Shown here piece after piece: positions 43,727 through 53,150 of a stretch of 64,000 nucleotides of DNA (position 1 is the first letter of the stretch; the number at the start of each line of letters is the position of its first letter). The translations under genes were made by a program, and so were the position numbers. The notes beneath the pieces are model-generated. The model was not told where the DNA came from, ran no database searches, and saw only the letters and a list, made by a program, of their open reading frames with translations. Source of the stretch: Patulibacter brassicae (GTDB taxonomy: Bacteria > Actinomycetota > Thermoleophilia > Solirubrobacterales > Solirubrobacteraceae); assembly GCF_033949425.1 (NCBI RefSeq), contig NZ_JAXAVX010000001.1, forward strand, positions 124,001 to 188,000. Reading direction: 5' to 3'.

Positions 43727-44217
43727 ACAACGGTGCGCAGCGCGACGCCGAGCGCCGCGGGGTCGCCGGAGGCCTCGCCGAGATCGTGGGCTGGTTCTCC
43801 AGCGTCCGCTGGGGCGCCCGACACCAGGCGCGCGCGTCCTCGCTGCGCTTCCTCGAGGAGCTCGAGGTCGCCCGCGCGCCGATCGCCGAGGCCCTCGCGA
43901 CGGCGGGCTGGGAGCCGCTGCGCCGCAGCGTCCCGTTGCTCCCCAGCTGGGAGCGGACGAAGCCCGAGCTCGCCGGGGTGCTCGCGCGTCGCCAGTGGTC
44001 CGACGTCGTGGCGGCGGCCGAGGCGGTCGACCGCGTGCGGGCGCTGGTCGACGCCGGTCGAATCGGCGCGCTCGAGGAGCTCGACCGCCAGGCCCTGCGG
44101 GACGCCGTCGCCACCGTGGACGCCGCGCTGACCTCCCTGCCGGCGCAGCGGATCTTTCGCGACGACGACGGGTTCGCTCGCTGGCGGCTCGACCCGACAG
44201 ACCGTCGGGACCAATAA
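43717..44217 (+). CDS. Small helical protein of unknown function
   Basis: A 166-residue soluble protein, predicted to be mostly helical, with many Arg/Glu/Ala residues (LRFLEELEVARAPIAEALA, VVAAAEAVDRVRALVDAGRI). No family, signal peptide or membrane segment is recognised. TACACT ends 6 bases before the ATG, indicating a leaderless mRNA, and the 15-bp palindrome covers the start codon. It precedes the AveC-like gene by 70 bases in the same direction. Confidence 0.65.
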   Translation: MVFDNGAQRDAERRGVAGGLAEIVGWFSSVRWGARHQARASSLRFLEELEVARAPIAEALATAGWEPLRRSVPLLPSWERTKPELAGVLARRQWSDVVAAAEAVDRVRALVDAGRIGALEELDRQALRDAVATVDAALTSLPAQRIFRDDDGFARWRLDPTDRRDQ

Positions 44218-44219
44218 TC

Positions 44220-44250
44220 CAAACACGGTGTCCGGCAATTGGTCTAGCAT
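44220..44250 (+). promoter_or_regulatory. Degenerate palindrome and -10 before the AveC-like gene
   Basis: CAAACA-CGG-TGTCCG (44220-44234) keeps the spacing of the 15-bp palindrome with two mismatched arm pairs. It lies about where a -35 would be relative to the TAGCAT hexamer at 44245-44250. Confidence 0.35.
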
Positions 44251-44287
44251 GCGGTTCGCACGCCAGCGCGAGCCCGAAGGAGCCCCA

Positions 44288-45310
44288 GTGAGCAGCACCG
44301 TTCCCCTTCCCCCGTCCGCCGTCCCCACCGCCGAGGCGACCCGCGCCGGCGGGCCACGGCCCGAGGAGCCGCAGGACCGCACCGGCGTCATCGCGATCTG
44401 GGCCGTCATCGGCATCGGCGTCCTGCTGCTCGTGACGCAGGGCTGGGGGCGCTGGATCCTGTCGGGCGAAGAGTTCCGCGCCGTCGACGTCACCGGTCCG
44501 GACGTCTACGCCGACTGGCGTCAGGTCGCGCTGCGCATCGTCGAGGCCCTGAGCGTCGTGGAGATGTCGCTGCTCGTGTACCTCGTGATCGTGCGGCCGC
44601 GCCTGCGGCTCGGGCACTTCACGCTCGACGCGAAGATCACCATCGGTCTGCTCATCGGCAGCTTCACCGACGGCATCCTCAACACGCAGGAGTACCTGTT
44701 CGCGTGGAACCAGCACTCGATCAACCTCGGGTCGTGGGCGTCGTTCATCCCGCTCAACGACCCCGAGCACCAGTCCCGCTACGCCGAGGCGCTGATCTGG
44801 GGCATCCCGCAGTACACCTACTACTGCATCACGGTGGCGATGATCGCCTGCGCCTGGATCGGCCGGATGCGCGAGCGCGACCCGTCGTTCTCGAACGTCC
44901 GCGCGTACGCGACGGTGTTCGCGGCCGCGTTCGCCTTCGACTTCGTGCTCGAGAACGTCCTCATCCGCGTGGTCGAGGCGTACCACTACGCGAAGACCCC
45001 GTCGGAGCTCACGCTCTGGGCGGGATCGCAGTACCAGTTCCCGCTCTACGAGTCGGTGCTCGTCGCCAGCCTCGGCGTGGCCTTCACCGCGCTGAAGCTC
45101 AGCGCGATCGACCACCCGAAGGGGCTGTCCTTCCCCGAGCGCGGCGTCGAGCGACTGCCCGAGAGGATCCGGACGCCGGCGCGGTGGCTCGCGGTGATCG
45201 CGTTCTGCTTCTGCTGCCTCTTCTTCATCTACCACGTGCCGTTCCAGCTCTTCGGGCTGATCGGCGACTCGATGGCCGACCTGCCGTCGTACATGACGCC
45301 GAACGACTGA
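44288..45310 (+). CDS. AveC-like (spirocyclase family) membrane protein
   Basis: A 340-residue integral membrane protein with about seven segments. The LIGSFTDGILNTQEYLFAWN and DFVLENVLIRVVEAYHYAK motifs are typical of the AveC spirocyclase family, named for the enzyme that makes spiroketals and dehydrates them in avermectin synthesis. No polyketide synthase is nearby, so the substrate here is unknown and may be a steroid, terpenoid or lipid. AAGGAG lies 6 bases before the GTG. It follows the unknown 166-residue gene and a degenerate copy of the palindrome. Confidence 0.8.
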   Translation: MSSTVPLPPSAVPTAEATRAGGPRPEEPQDRTGVIAIWAVIGIGVLLLVTQGWGRWILSGEEFRAVDVTGPDVYADWRQVALRIVEALSVVEMSLLVYLVIVRPRLRLGHFTLDAKITIGLLIGSFTDGILNTQEYLFAWNQHSINLGSWASFIPLNDPEHQSRYAEALIWGIPQYTYYCITVAMIACAWIGRMRERDPSFSNVRAYATVFAAAFAFDFVLENVLIRVVEAYHYAKTPSELTLWAGSQYQFPLYESVLVASLGVAFTALKLSAIDHPKGLSFPERGVERLPERIRTPARWLAVIAFCFCCLFFIYHVPFQLFGLIGDSMADLPSYMTPND

Positions 45311-45371
45311 GCCACGGACCGCACCGCGGGGCTCGCGGGGGCGCGGCGCCCGTGCGAGGATGCGCGCGCCG

Positions 45372-46259
<888 letters not shown>

Positions 46260-46281
46260 CGGGCGACGGAGTCGCTGAGCG

Positions 46282-48417
46282 ATGACGCGAGCCCGGCTCT
46301 CCGACGCCCTCGCGCTGCTCGCGGGCGTCGTGCTGGTGCTCGCCGTCGGCGTCGGCTACCTGCAGCGCAGCGTCGGCGACGCCGACCGCTTCGCCGACCG
46401 CGCCACCGCAGCGCTGCGGGACGACCGGGTGCGGACGGTCGTGGCCGAGCGCGTCACCGACGGCCTCGTGCGCCAGGAGCCCGACCTCCTCGCCGCGCGG
46501 CCGCTGATCGACGCGACCGTCCGGGGGCTCGCCGGCAGCCAGGCCTTCACCGATCTCGTGCGCTCGGCCGCCCGCGACCTGCACCGCGCGGTCGTCGACG
46601 GGGACGAGGACACCGTGACGCTGACGCTCACCGACGTCGGGACGGTCGTCGCCGGCGGCCTGCAGGCCGTGCGGCCCGGGCTCGCCGCGAAGCTCGAGGC
46701 GAACCGGCGGGTGGCGGTGGTCGACCAGGGCCTCGCGGGCGCCTCGGCCGACGTCGGCCGGGTGCTCAGCCGGGTCCACGCGGTCCTGATCGGGCTCGTC
46801 GTCGGCTGGCTCGCGCTGCTCGTGGTCGCGCTCGCCCTCGCACCGGACCGGCGGCGCGCCACCGTGCGGGTCGGCATCGGCACGGCCGGCGCGGCGATCG
46901 TCGCGGTCGTCGCGCTGACGCCGTTGCGCGCCTGGGCGGTCGACGCGTCGAGCGACGCCGATGCCCGTGCCGCGATCGGGGCGGTCTGGGACGCGTTCAT
47001 CGGCGACCTGCGGACCGCGTGGTGGCTCTGCGCAGGCGTCGGTGCGGTCCTCGCCGCCGCGGCGGGCTCCCTGCTGCGCCCGATGCCGCTCGGCGCGCCG
47101 CTGCGCCTGCTCGCGGAGCGGCTGGCCCGGGAGCCGGCGTCGACCGCCGGCCGCGCGCTGCGCGGCGTCGCGTTCCTCCTCGCGGGCGCCGTGGTGCTCG
47201 TGGCACGGGACGCGGTCGTCTCGCTGCTCCTCACCGTGGCGGGCACGTACCTCGTGTACGAGGGCGTGCGGATCCTGCTCGAGCTCGTGGCGCCGGCCGA
47301 AGCGGCGCGCGAGCCGCGTCCCGCGGGTCGCCGGCTCCCGCGTCCGCGCCGCGGCGTGCTGGTGGCCGGCGCCTCCGGCCTGGTGCTCGTGCTGCTCGTG
47401 GGGGGCGGCGCCGCGAGCACGGAGCAGACGGGCGGGGCGCCCCGGGCGACCGACCGCTGCAACGGCCACCGGGAGCTCTGCGGCCGGCGGCTCGACGAGG
47501 TCGCGCTCGGCGCGACGCACAACGCGATGTCGGTGCCGCTGCCGGGCTGGTACTCCGCCGAGCAGGAGCGGCCGATCGCCGGGCAGCTCGCCGACGGCGT
47601 GCGGGGCCTGCTCATCGACACCCACTACGCCGACCGCCTGCCCAGCGGTCGTCACCGCACGGTGATCGTCCCGAGCGCCGCGCAGGCGCGCGAGGACGGC
47701 CTGAGTCCCGAGACCCTCGCCGCGGCGCTGCGGATCCGCGATCGGCTCGGCTTCACCGGCCAGGGCCAGCGGGGCATCTACCTGTGCCACACGTTCTGCG
47801 AGCTCGGCGCGACGCCGCTGGGCGAGGTGCTGGCCGACCTGCGCCGGTTCCTCGCCGCGCATCCCGGCGAGGTCGTCGTCGTCATCAACCAGGACGAGGG
47901 CGTGCCGCCCCGGGCGATCGTCGGCGCAGTGCGGGATGCCGGGCTCGAGCGCTTCGTGCAGCCCGTGCCGCGGGCGGGCGGGCGGTGGCCGACGCTCGGC
48001 GAGATGGTGGCGACCGGTCGACGGCTCGTCGTGCTCGCCGAGCACCAGGGTGCCACCGCGGGGCAGCCCGGCGCCGCCTGGTACCCGGCCGCCTACGCCG
48101 ACGGCGTGCTGCAGGAGACGCCCTACGCCTTCGGGCGCCCGTCGCTGCTCACGGCGTCCGAGCACCGGGCCGCGTCCTGCGCCGAGAACCGCGGCACGCC
48201 CGACGCGCCGCTGATGCTGCTGAACCACTGGGTCTCCACCGACCCGCTGCCGCGGCCCTCGCAGGCCTCGACGGTGAACGCTCGCGGTCCGCTGCTCGCC
48301 CGGGCCCGGGAGTGCGAGCGCCTGCGGAAGCGGCGGGTGAACCTCGTCGCGGTGAACTTCTACCGGCGGGGCGACCTGCTCGGGGTCGTCGACGCCCTCA
48401 ACGGCCTCGCCCGCTGA
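46282..48417 (+). CDS. Membrane protein fused to a PI-PLC X-like catalytic domain
   Basis: A 711-residue fusion. Residues 1-370 are a membrane region: a first span (8-28), an extracytoplasmic helical domain, and four or five further spans up to about 320, with another at about 350-378. Residues about 390-711 form a secreted domain like phosphatidylinositol-specific PLC X, with the paired catalytic histidines His413 (GATHNAM) and His448 (IDTHYA), plus VINQDEGV and several cysteines (CNGH, ELCGR, LCHTFCE) suggesting disulfides. It may cleave a phosphoinositide or phosphodiester lipid at the outer face. It is probably co-transcribed with purU. The membrane part resembles no named transporter. 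Confidence 0.82.
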   Translation: MTRARLSDALALLAGVVLVLAVGVGYLQRSVGDADRFADRATAALRDDRVRTVVAERVTDGLVRQEPDLLAARPLIDATVRGLAGSQAFTDLVRSAARDLHRAVVDGDEDTVTLTLTDVGTVVAGGLQAVRPGLAAKLEANRRVAVVDQGLAGASADVGRVLSRVHAVLIGLVVGWLALLVVALALAPDRRRATVRVGIGTAGAAIVAVVALTPLRAWAVDASSDADARAAIGAVWDAFIGDLRTAWWLCAGVGAVLAAAAGSLLRPMPLGAPLRLLAERLAREPASTAGRALRGVAFLLAGAVVLVARDAVVSLLLTVAGTYLVYEGVRILLELVAPAEAAREPRPAGRRLPRPRRGVLVAGASGLVLVLLVGGGAASTEQTGGAPRATDRCNGHRELCGRRLDEVALGATHNAMSVPLPGWYSAEQERPIAGQLADGVRGLLIDTHYADRLPSGRHRTVIVPSAAQAREDGLSPETLAAALRIRDRLGFTGQGQRGIYLCHTFCELGATPLGEVLADLRRFLAAHPGEVVVVINQDEGVPPRAIVGAVRDAGLERFVQPVPRAGGRWPTLGEMVATGRRLVVLAEHQGATAGQPGAAWYPAAYADGVLQETPYAFGRPSLLTASEHRAASCAENRGTPDAPLMLLNHWVSTDPLPRPSQASTVNARGPLLARARECERLRKRRVNLVAVNFYRRGDLLGVVDALNGLAR

Positions 48418-48446
48418 CCCGCGGCGACCGGATCGGGAGTCCCCGG

Positions 48447-49301
48447 TCAGGCGCGCCGCGCCTCCTGCAGCGGTCGGCCCTCGGCGTCGCGGGAGCCCTC
48501 GATCGGCCACGGGCCGACGTGGTGGTCGCGGCCGCCGTCGAGCGTGAGCGTCGCGCCGCTGAACCAGTCGCCGGCGGGGGAGGCGAGGTAGGCCACGAGC
48601 CACGCGAACTCCTCCGGGCGACCGAGGCGTCCCAGCGGGACCTGACCGGCCGCCGCGGCGACCATCTCCTGCGGGTACTTCGTCATGAAGACCTCGGTGC
48701 CGAACTGGCCGGCGGCGATCGCGTTGCAGCGGATCCCGAACCGCGCCCACTCCGTGGAGAGCTCGGCCATCATCGTCTCGACGCCCGCGCGAGCCGCCGA
48801 GCTGTGGACCATCCCCGGCAGCCCGTTGTGGGGCGAGAGCGTGACGCTGATGACCTTGCCGCCGCGGGCGCGCCCGTCCTCGCCGGCGGGGATGAAGGCC
48901 TTCGTCGCCACGGCGTGGGTCATGAGCCACGTGCCGTCGAGGTTCAGCCGCGTGACGGTGCGGAAGCCCTTCGGGGTGATCGACTCCGCGGGGGCGAGGA
49001 ACTGCCCGCCGGCGTTGTTCAGCAGCGTGTCGATGCGGCCGTGCTGCTCGAGCGTCCAGTCGACGAACGCCGCGACGTCGTCCTCCTCGCGGATGTCGCA
49101 GACGCGGGCACGGCAGCGCTCGCCGGCCAGCGCGACCGTCTCCTCCAGCGGCTCGGGCCGGCGGCCGCAGACGACGACCTCGGCCCCGAGCGCGACGAGC
49201 TCGAGCGCCGCCGCCCGCCCGAGCCCCGTCCCGCCGCCGGAGACGACGATCACCTGTCCGGCGAGGAGGTCGGGGGCGAAGATCCGGGAGGGCGCGACCA
49301 T
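48447..49301 (-). CDS. SDR family oxidoreductase (2,4-dienoyl-CoA reductase-like)
   Basis: A 284-residue SDR with VVSGGGTGLGRAAALEL, NNAGGQFLAP and the DWFSGATLTLDGG C-terminal pattern. In place of the Tyr-x3-Lys, the active site reads HSSAARAGVETMM, which lacks the canonical Tyr: this is typical of peroxisomal-type 2,4-dienoyl-CoA reductase and some actinobacterial SDRs that use other residues. A role in unsaturated fatty acid oxidation is therefore likely. GAGGCT ends 7 bases before the ATG (leaderless). It is 90 bases downstream of ilvB on the same strand. Confidence 0.88.
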   Translation of the reverse strand: MVAPSRIFAPDLLAGQVIVVSGGGTGLGRAAALELVALGAEVVVCGRRPEPLEETVALAGERCRARVCDIREEDDVAAFVDWTLEQHGRIDTLLNNAGGQFLAPAESITPKGFRTVTRLNLDGTWLMTHAVATKAFIPAGEDGRARGGKVISVTLSPHNGLPGMVHSSAARAGVETMMAELSTEWARFGIRCNAIAAGQFGTEVFMTKYPQEMVAAAAGQVPLGRLGRPEEFAWLVAYLASPAGDWFSGATLTLDGGRDHHVGPWPIEGSRDAEGRPLQEARRA

Positions 49302-49391
49302 GGCCGGGAGCCTCGCACGCGCGCGCGACGGCCGAGGCCCGATCCCCCACAAGCCCGCCGTCCCGGCGGTGCTCCTCACCCAACGCGCGCG

Positions 49392-51080
49392 TCAGCCGAA
49401 CATCGCCCGGGCCGGCGTGCCGGGCGCGAACATCGGCAGGCAGTCGACGGTCGCCACGTCGATCCGCAGCAGCGCGGGGCCGGGCTCGTCGAGCGTCGCG
49501 GCGAGCGCCTCCTCGAGCTCCTCGGGCGCCTCGACGGCGCGTGCCGCGACGCCGAGGCCGCGGGCGATGAGCTCCCAGTCCAGGCCGTCGTCCAGCGCGC
49601 TGGCGGTGCGCCTGCCGCCCCAGAAGAGGTCCTGCTGCTGGCGGACCATCCCGAGGGACGCGTTGTCGAGCAGCACGACCTTGATCGGCGCGCGCTCGGC
49701 CGCCGCGGTGGCGAGCTCCTGGAGGTGCATGAGCAGCGAGCCGTCGCCGGTGACGCAGACGACCGTCGCGTCCGGCATCGCCACCTGCGCGCCGATCGCG
49801 GCCGGCACGCCGAAGCCCATCGTGCCGAGGCCGCCGGAGGTCAGCCACCGCCGCGGCTCGCGGAACCGCAGGCGGTTGGCGGCCCACATCTGGTGCTGGC
49901 CGACGTCGGTCGTGACGATCGGCGGACCGCCGGGCCCGGCGTCGACCCGATCGAGCGCCTCGGCGAGCGCGTCGAGCGCCGCCTCGGGGTCGATCCGCTC
50001 GCCGTGGACCGCCGCCCGCGGCCCGTGCTCGGCGCGCCACGCGTCCAGCCGCGCCCACCACGGATCGAGCCGGCCCGCGTCGGGGGCGATCCGGTCGAGC
50101 TCGGCGGCGATCGCCTCCAGCGCGCGTCGCGCGTCGCCGACCACCGGCACGTGCGCCGGCACGATCTTCGAGATCTCGGCCGCGTCGAGATCGAGGTGCA
50201 CGACCTTCGCCCCGGGCGCGAAGCTCGCGACCTCGCCGGTGACCCGGTCGTCGAAGCGGGCGCCGATCGCCACGACGAGATCGGCCTCGTCGATCGCCCA
50301 GTTCGCCGGCCGGGTGCCGTGCATGCCGAGCATCCCGAGCCACAGCGGGTCGTCGGCGGGGAAGCAGCCGAGCGCCATGAGCGTCGTGGTGACCGGCAGG
50401 CGGTGCGTGCGCGCGAGGGCGCGCAGCGCGTCGCTTCCCCCGGCGTGCACGATCCCGCCGCCGGCGTAGAGCACCGGCCGCCGGGCGGCGGCGATCGCCT
50501 CGGCGGCCCGCCGCACCTGGCGACCGTTCGGGGCCGTCCGGGTCCGGTAGCCGGGCAGGCTCGGTGCCGCAGTCGCCGCCCGCGCGGGCGCCTTGGCCAG
50601 ATCGGAGGGCACGTCGACGAGCACGGGCCCGGGGCGACCGGTCCGCGCCACGTGGAACGCCTCGTGGATCGCGGGCGCGATCGCGTCGGCGGACTCGACC
50701 GCGATCGAGTGCTTCACGATCGGCTGGGTGACGCCGATGACGTCGCACTCCTGGAACGCGTTCGTGCCGCGCAGCGGCGTCGACACCTGGGCGGTGAGGA
50801 AGACCGTCGGCACCGAGTCGGCCATCGCGTCGGCGATCGGCGTCACGAGGTTCGTGGCGCCCGGTCCGCTCGTCACGAGCGCGACCCCGACGCGGCCCGT
50901 GGCCTTCGCGTAGCCCTCCGCGGCATGGCCGGCCGCGGCCTCGTGCCGCACGAGGACGTGGCGGATCGGGCTGTCCTCCAGCGCGTCGTGGATCGGCAGC
51001 GAGGCGCCGCCCGGCAGGCCGAAGACGACCTCGGTGCCCTCGCGCTCGAGGGCCTCGATCAGCCGATCGGCGCCGCGCAC
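49392..51080 (-). CDS. ilvB: Acetolactate synthase large subunit
   Basis: A 562-residue TPP enzyme for the first common step of branched-chain amino acid synthesis. VRHEAAAGHAAEGYAKATG holds the TPP-activating Glu; GDGSLLMHLQEL with DNASLGMVRQQQ is the TPP/Mg site; the FAD-binding middle domain has MLGMHGTRPANWAI. The valine-herbicide site and length are normal. No ilvN or ilvC is adjacent, which is unusual because the small subunit normally follows. A strong GGAGGAG lies 6 bases before the GTG, and a Val-rich short frame upstream may attenuate it. Confidence 0.93.
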   Translation of the reverse strand: MRGADRLIEALEREGTEVVFGLPGGASLPIHDALEDSPIRHVLVRHEAAAGHAAEGYAKATGRVGVALVTSGPGATNLVTPIADAMADSVPTVFLTAQVSTPLRGTNAFQECDVIGVTQPIVKHSIAVESADAIAPAIHEAFHVARTGRPGPVLVDVPSDLAKAPARAATAAPSLPGYRTRTAPNGRQVRRAAEAIAAARRPVLYAGGGIVHAGGSDALRALARTHRLPVTTTLMALGCFPADDPLWLGMLGMHGTRPANWAIDEADLVVAIGARFDDRVTGEVASFAPGAKVVHLDLDAAEISKIVPAHVPVVGDARRALEAIAAELDRIAPDAGRLDPWWARLDAWRAEHGPRAAVHGERIDPEAALDALAEALDRVDAGPGGPPIVTTDVGQHQMWAANRLRFREPRRWLTSGGLGTMGFGVPAAIGAQVAMPDATVVCVTGDGSLLMHLQELATAAAERAPIKVVLLDNASLGMVRQQQDLFWGGRRTASALDDGLDWELIARGLGVAARAVEAPEELEEALAATLDEPGPALLRIDVATVDCLPMFAPGTPARAMFG

Positions 51081-51172
51081 GGCTGCTCCTCCGTGGTCGT
51101 CGGCGCGGCGGATCGCGGGTGACGGCGACCGCGCGGCGGATCGCCGCCGCCCGTCAGCCGGACGACGACCAT
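51059..51172 (-). promoter_or_regulatory. Candidate ilvB leader peptide / attenuator
   Basis: A short frame begins ATG at 51172 and encodes MVVVRLTGGG..., with three consecutive GTC valine codons and a Leu near the start, and ends inside ilvB. The DNA around it (51103-51160) contains two copies of GCGCGGCGGATCG and long self-complementary GC runs able to form alternative hairpins. Actinobacterial ilvB genes are known to use such branched-chain leader peptides. This instance is inferred from pattern only. Confidence 0.45.
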
Positions 51173-51256
51173 CGAGCCGAGGCCGGTGCTCGGGACGTAC
51201 GCGCCGGGGTCGGCGGAGGGGTGACGGGTGGACGGGGCGGTCGGGCGGAGCATGGC

Positions 51257-51743
51257 GTGCGGGTGGGTCGGGCGACGACGGGACGACGGGTCCCGACGGG
51301 CACGGACCTGCGCGGCCGCGCCCGACGGGAGGCGGAGCGGTACGGCGGAGGCGGGGCTTCGGACGTGTCGCGGCGCGGTGCCGCGGGGTCAGGGTCCGGA
51401 GCCCTAGCGAAGGCCGACCGTGAGGCCGGCTACGAGCACGCCGCGAAGGACGCCGACGGCGGCGTCCTGGACGAGGAGCGGGGTGCGGTGACGCGGGGTC
51501 ACGTCCCGGATGATGCACGATCGCGGCCGCGGAGGCAACGCGACCGGACGGCGGGCGGGGCTCGACGCCCGTCCTCGAGCGCCGTGCGCCCACCGGCGGC
51601 GCGTCGGTCCGGCGCGCCCGACGACGTGCCTCCGGCCGCGGCGAGCTCCGCTGGCGCACGACGTGGACGAGCACAGCCCGGCCGCCGCGCGTTCGGCCGC
51701 GACGCCAATGGCCCCGGGCGGCGCGAGGTGATCTGATCGCGCC
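51257..51743. other. Gene-poor gap between ilvB and the aminotransferase
   Basis: About 490 bases with no convincing gene: open frames exist on both strands but their Arg/Gly/Ala-rich translations have no motifs and no start signals. It should hold the ilvB promoter and upstream leader and the aminotransferase promoter. A GTGAC-GCGGG-GTCAC inverted repeat (51488-51502) is the only regular element seen. The base composition matches the surroundings. Confidence 0.5.
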
Positions 51744-53105
51744 GTGAGCGCGACGATCGACCGGGACCGCCTGCGAGCGCTGCTGGAGGAGGAGCTGCGG
51801 GACTTCCGCGAGCGGCACCCGCGCTCGCGGGAGGCGCACGAGCGCGCCCGCCGATCGCTCGTCGGGGGCGTGCCGATGCCCTGGATGATGCGCTGGGCCG
51901 GCGGCTACCCCGTGATCGCGACGGAGGCTCGCGGCAACCGGATCGTCGACCTCGACGGCCACGAGTACGTCGACCTCTGCCTCGGCGACACGGGCGCGAT
52001 GCCGGGCCACGGTCCGGCGCCGGTCGTGGAGGCGGTCGCCGCGCAGCTCGCGCGGGGCATCACGACGATGCTGCCGACGGAGGACGCGGCGTGGGCGGGG
52101 GAGGAGCTCGGCCGGCGGTTCGGCCTGCCGCGCTGGCTCTTCACCCTCACCGCCACCGACGCGAACCGGGCGGCGCTGCGCCTCGCGCGCCAGCTCACCG
52201 GCCGCGGCAAGGTCCTCGTCTACAGCTACTGCTACCACGGCTCCGTCGACGAGGCGTTCGCCGTCCGGGACCCCGCCACGGGCCGGACCGTGCCGCGCGA
52301 GGGCAACGTCGGACCCGCCGTCGACGTCGCCGAGACGACCGTCGCGATCGAGTTCAACGACCTGCCGGCGCTCGAGGCGGCGCTCGTGACCGGCGAGATC
52401 GCCTGCGTCCTGGCCGAGCCCGCGATGACGAACATGGGGATCGTCCTGCCGGATCCCGGCTACCACGACGCGCTGCGGGCGCTGACCCGCGAGCACGGGA
52501 CCCTCCTGCTGCTGGACGAGACCCACACGTTCTCCGCCGGGCCGGGCGGCTGCACGCGGCTCTGGGAGCTCGAGCCCGACCTGCTGACGATCGGGAAGGC
52601 GATCGGCTCCGGCATCCCGTCGGGCGCGCTGGGGCTCAGCGACGCCGTCCACGACCGCATGTTCGCCCAGGAGGGGGCCGACTACGAGGACACGGGCGGC
52701 GTGGGTGGCACGCTGGCCGGCAACGCGCTGTCGCTCGCCGCGATCCGCGCGACGCTCGGCGAGGTGCTGACCGAGGCGTCGTTCGCGCACGCGATCCCGC
52801 TGGCCGAGCGGTTCGCCGACGGCGTCCGGCAGGTCGCCGCGCGTCACGACCTGCCGTGGAACGTCACGCAGCTCGGCGCGCGGGCGGAGTACCGCTTCGA
52901 GCCGGAGCCCGCCCGCAACGGCACCCAGGCCCACGACGCCAGCGACCCCGAGCTCGAGCGGTACCTGCACCTGCACGCCCTGAACCGCGGGCTGCTGCTG
53001 ACGCCGTTCCACAACATGGCGCTCATGGCGCCGTCGACCACCGCCGCGGACGTCGACCGCCACACCGAGCTGCTCGACGAGGCCGCCGCGACGCTCGTCG
53101 GCTGA
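51744..53105 (+). CDS. Class III (GSA-like) aminotransferase
   Basis: A 453-residue PLP aminotransferase related to glutamate-1-semialdehyde aminomutase. It has LCLGDTGAMPGHGPAPV, YCYHGSVDEAF, LLDETHTFSAGPGG (Asp for PLP N1) and the Schiff-base Lys285 in TIGKAIGSGIPSGA. The GSA-specific SGTEA-type motif is replaced by TATDANRAALRLAR, so it is more likely a catabolic or biosynthetic transaminase with another substrate. It is divergent from ilvB. The GTG start gives a normal N-terminus; upstream promoter signals are weak. Confidence 0.88.
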   Translation: MSATIDRDRLRALLEEELRDFRERHPRSREAHERARRSLVGGVPMPWMMRWAGGYPVIATEARGNRIVDLDGHEYVDLCLGDTGAMPGHGPAPVVEAVAAQLARGITTMLPTEDAAWAGEELGRRFGLPRWLFTLTATDANRAALRLARQLTGRGKVLVYSYCYHGSVDEAFAVRDPATGRTVPREGNVGPAVDVAETTVAIEFNDLPALEAALVTGEIACVLAEPAMTNMGIVLPDPGYHDALRALTREHGTLLLLDETHTFSAGPGGCTRLWELEPDLLTIGKAIGSGIPSGALGLSDAVHDRMFAQEGADYEDTGGVGGTLAGNALSLAAIRATLGEVLTEASFAHAIPLAERFADGVRQVAARHDLPWNVTQLGARAEYRFEPEPARNGTQAHDASDPELERYLHLHALNRGLLLTPFHNMALMAPSTTAADVDRHTELLDEAAATLVG

Positions 53106-53150
53106 CGCGTCGTCGCGGGGTCCCGCGCGCCGGGCACTACGGTGCACCGC

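Noticed and set aside
48447..49301. SDR as pseudogene because the catalytic Tyr is missing
   Set aside because: The frame, length and NADP motif are intact and this variant is known in 2,4-dienoyl-CoA reductase-like SDRs.
51081..51500. T-box riboswitch before ilvB
   Set aside because: I saw no AGGGUGGNACCGCG-like antiterminator or specifier loop; the leader-peptide model fits better.
51119..51736. A plus-strand frame of 205 codons in the ilvB-aminotransferase gap
   Set aside because: The translation is almost entirely Arg, Gly, Ala and Asp with no recognisable motif or start signal, and it overlaps the candidate ilvB leader.
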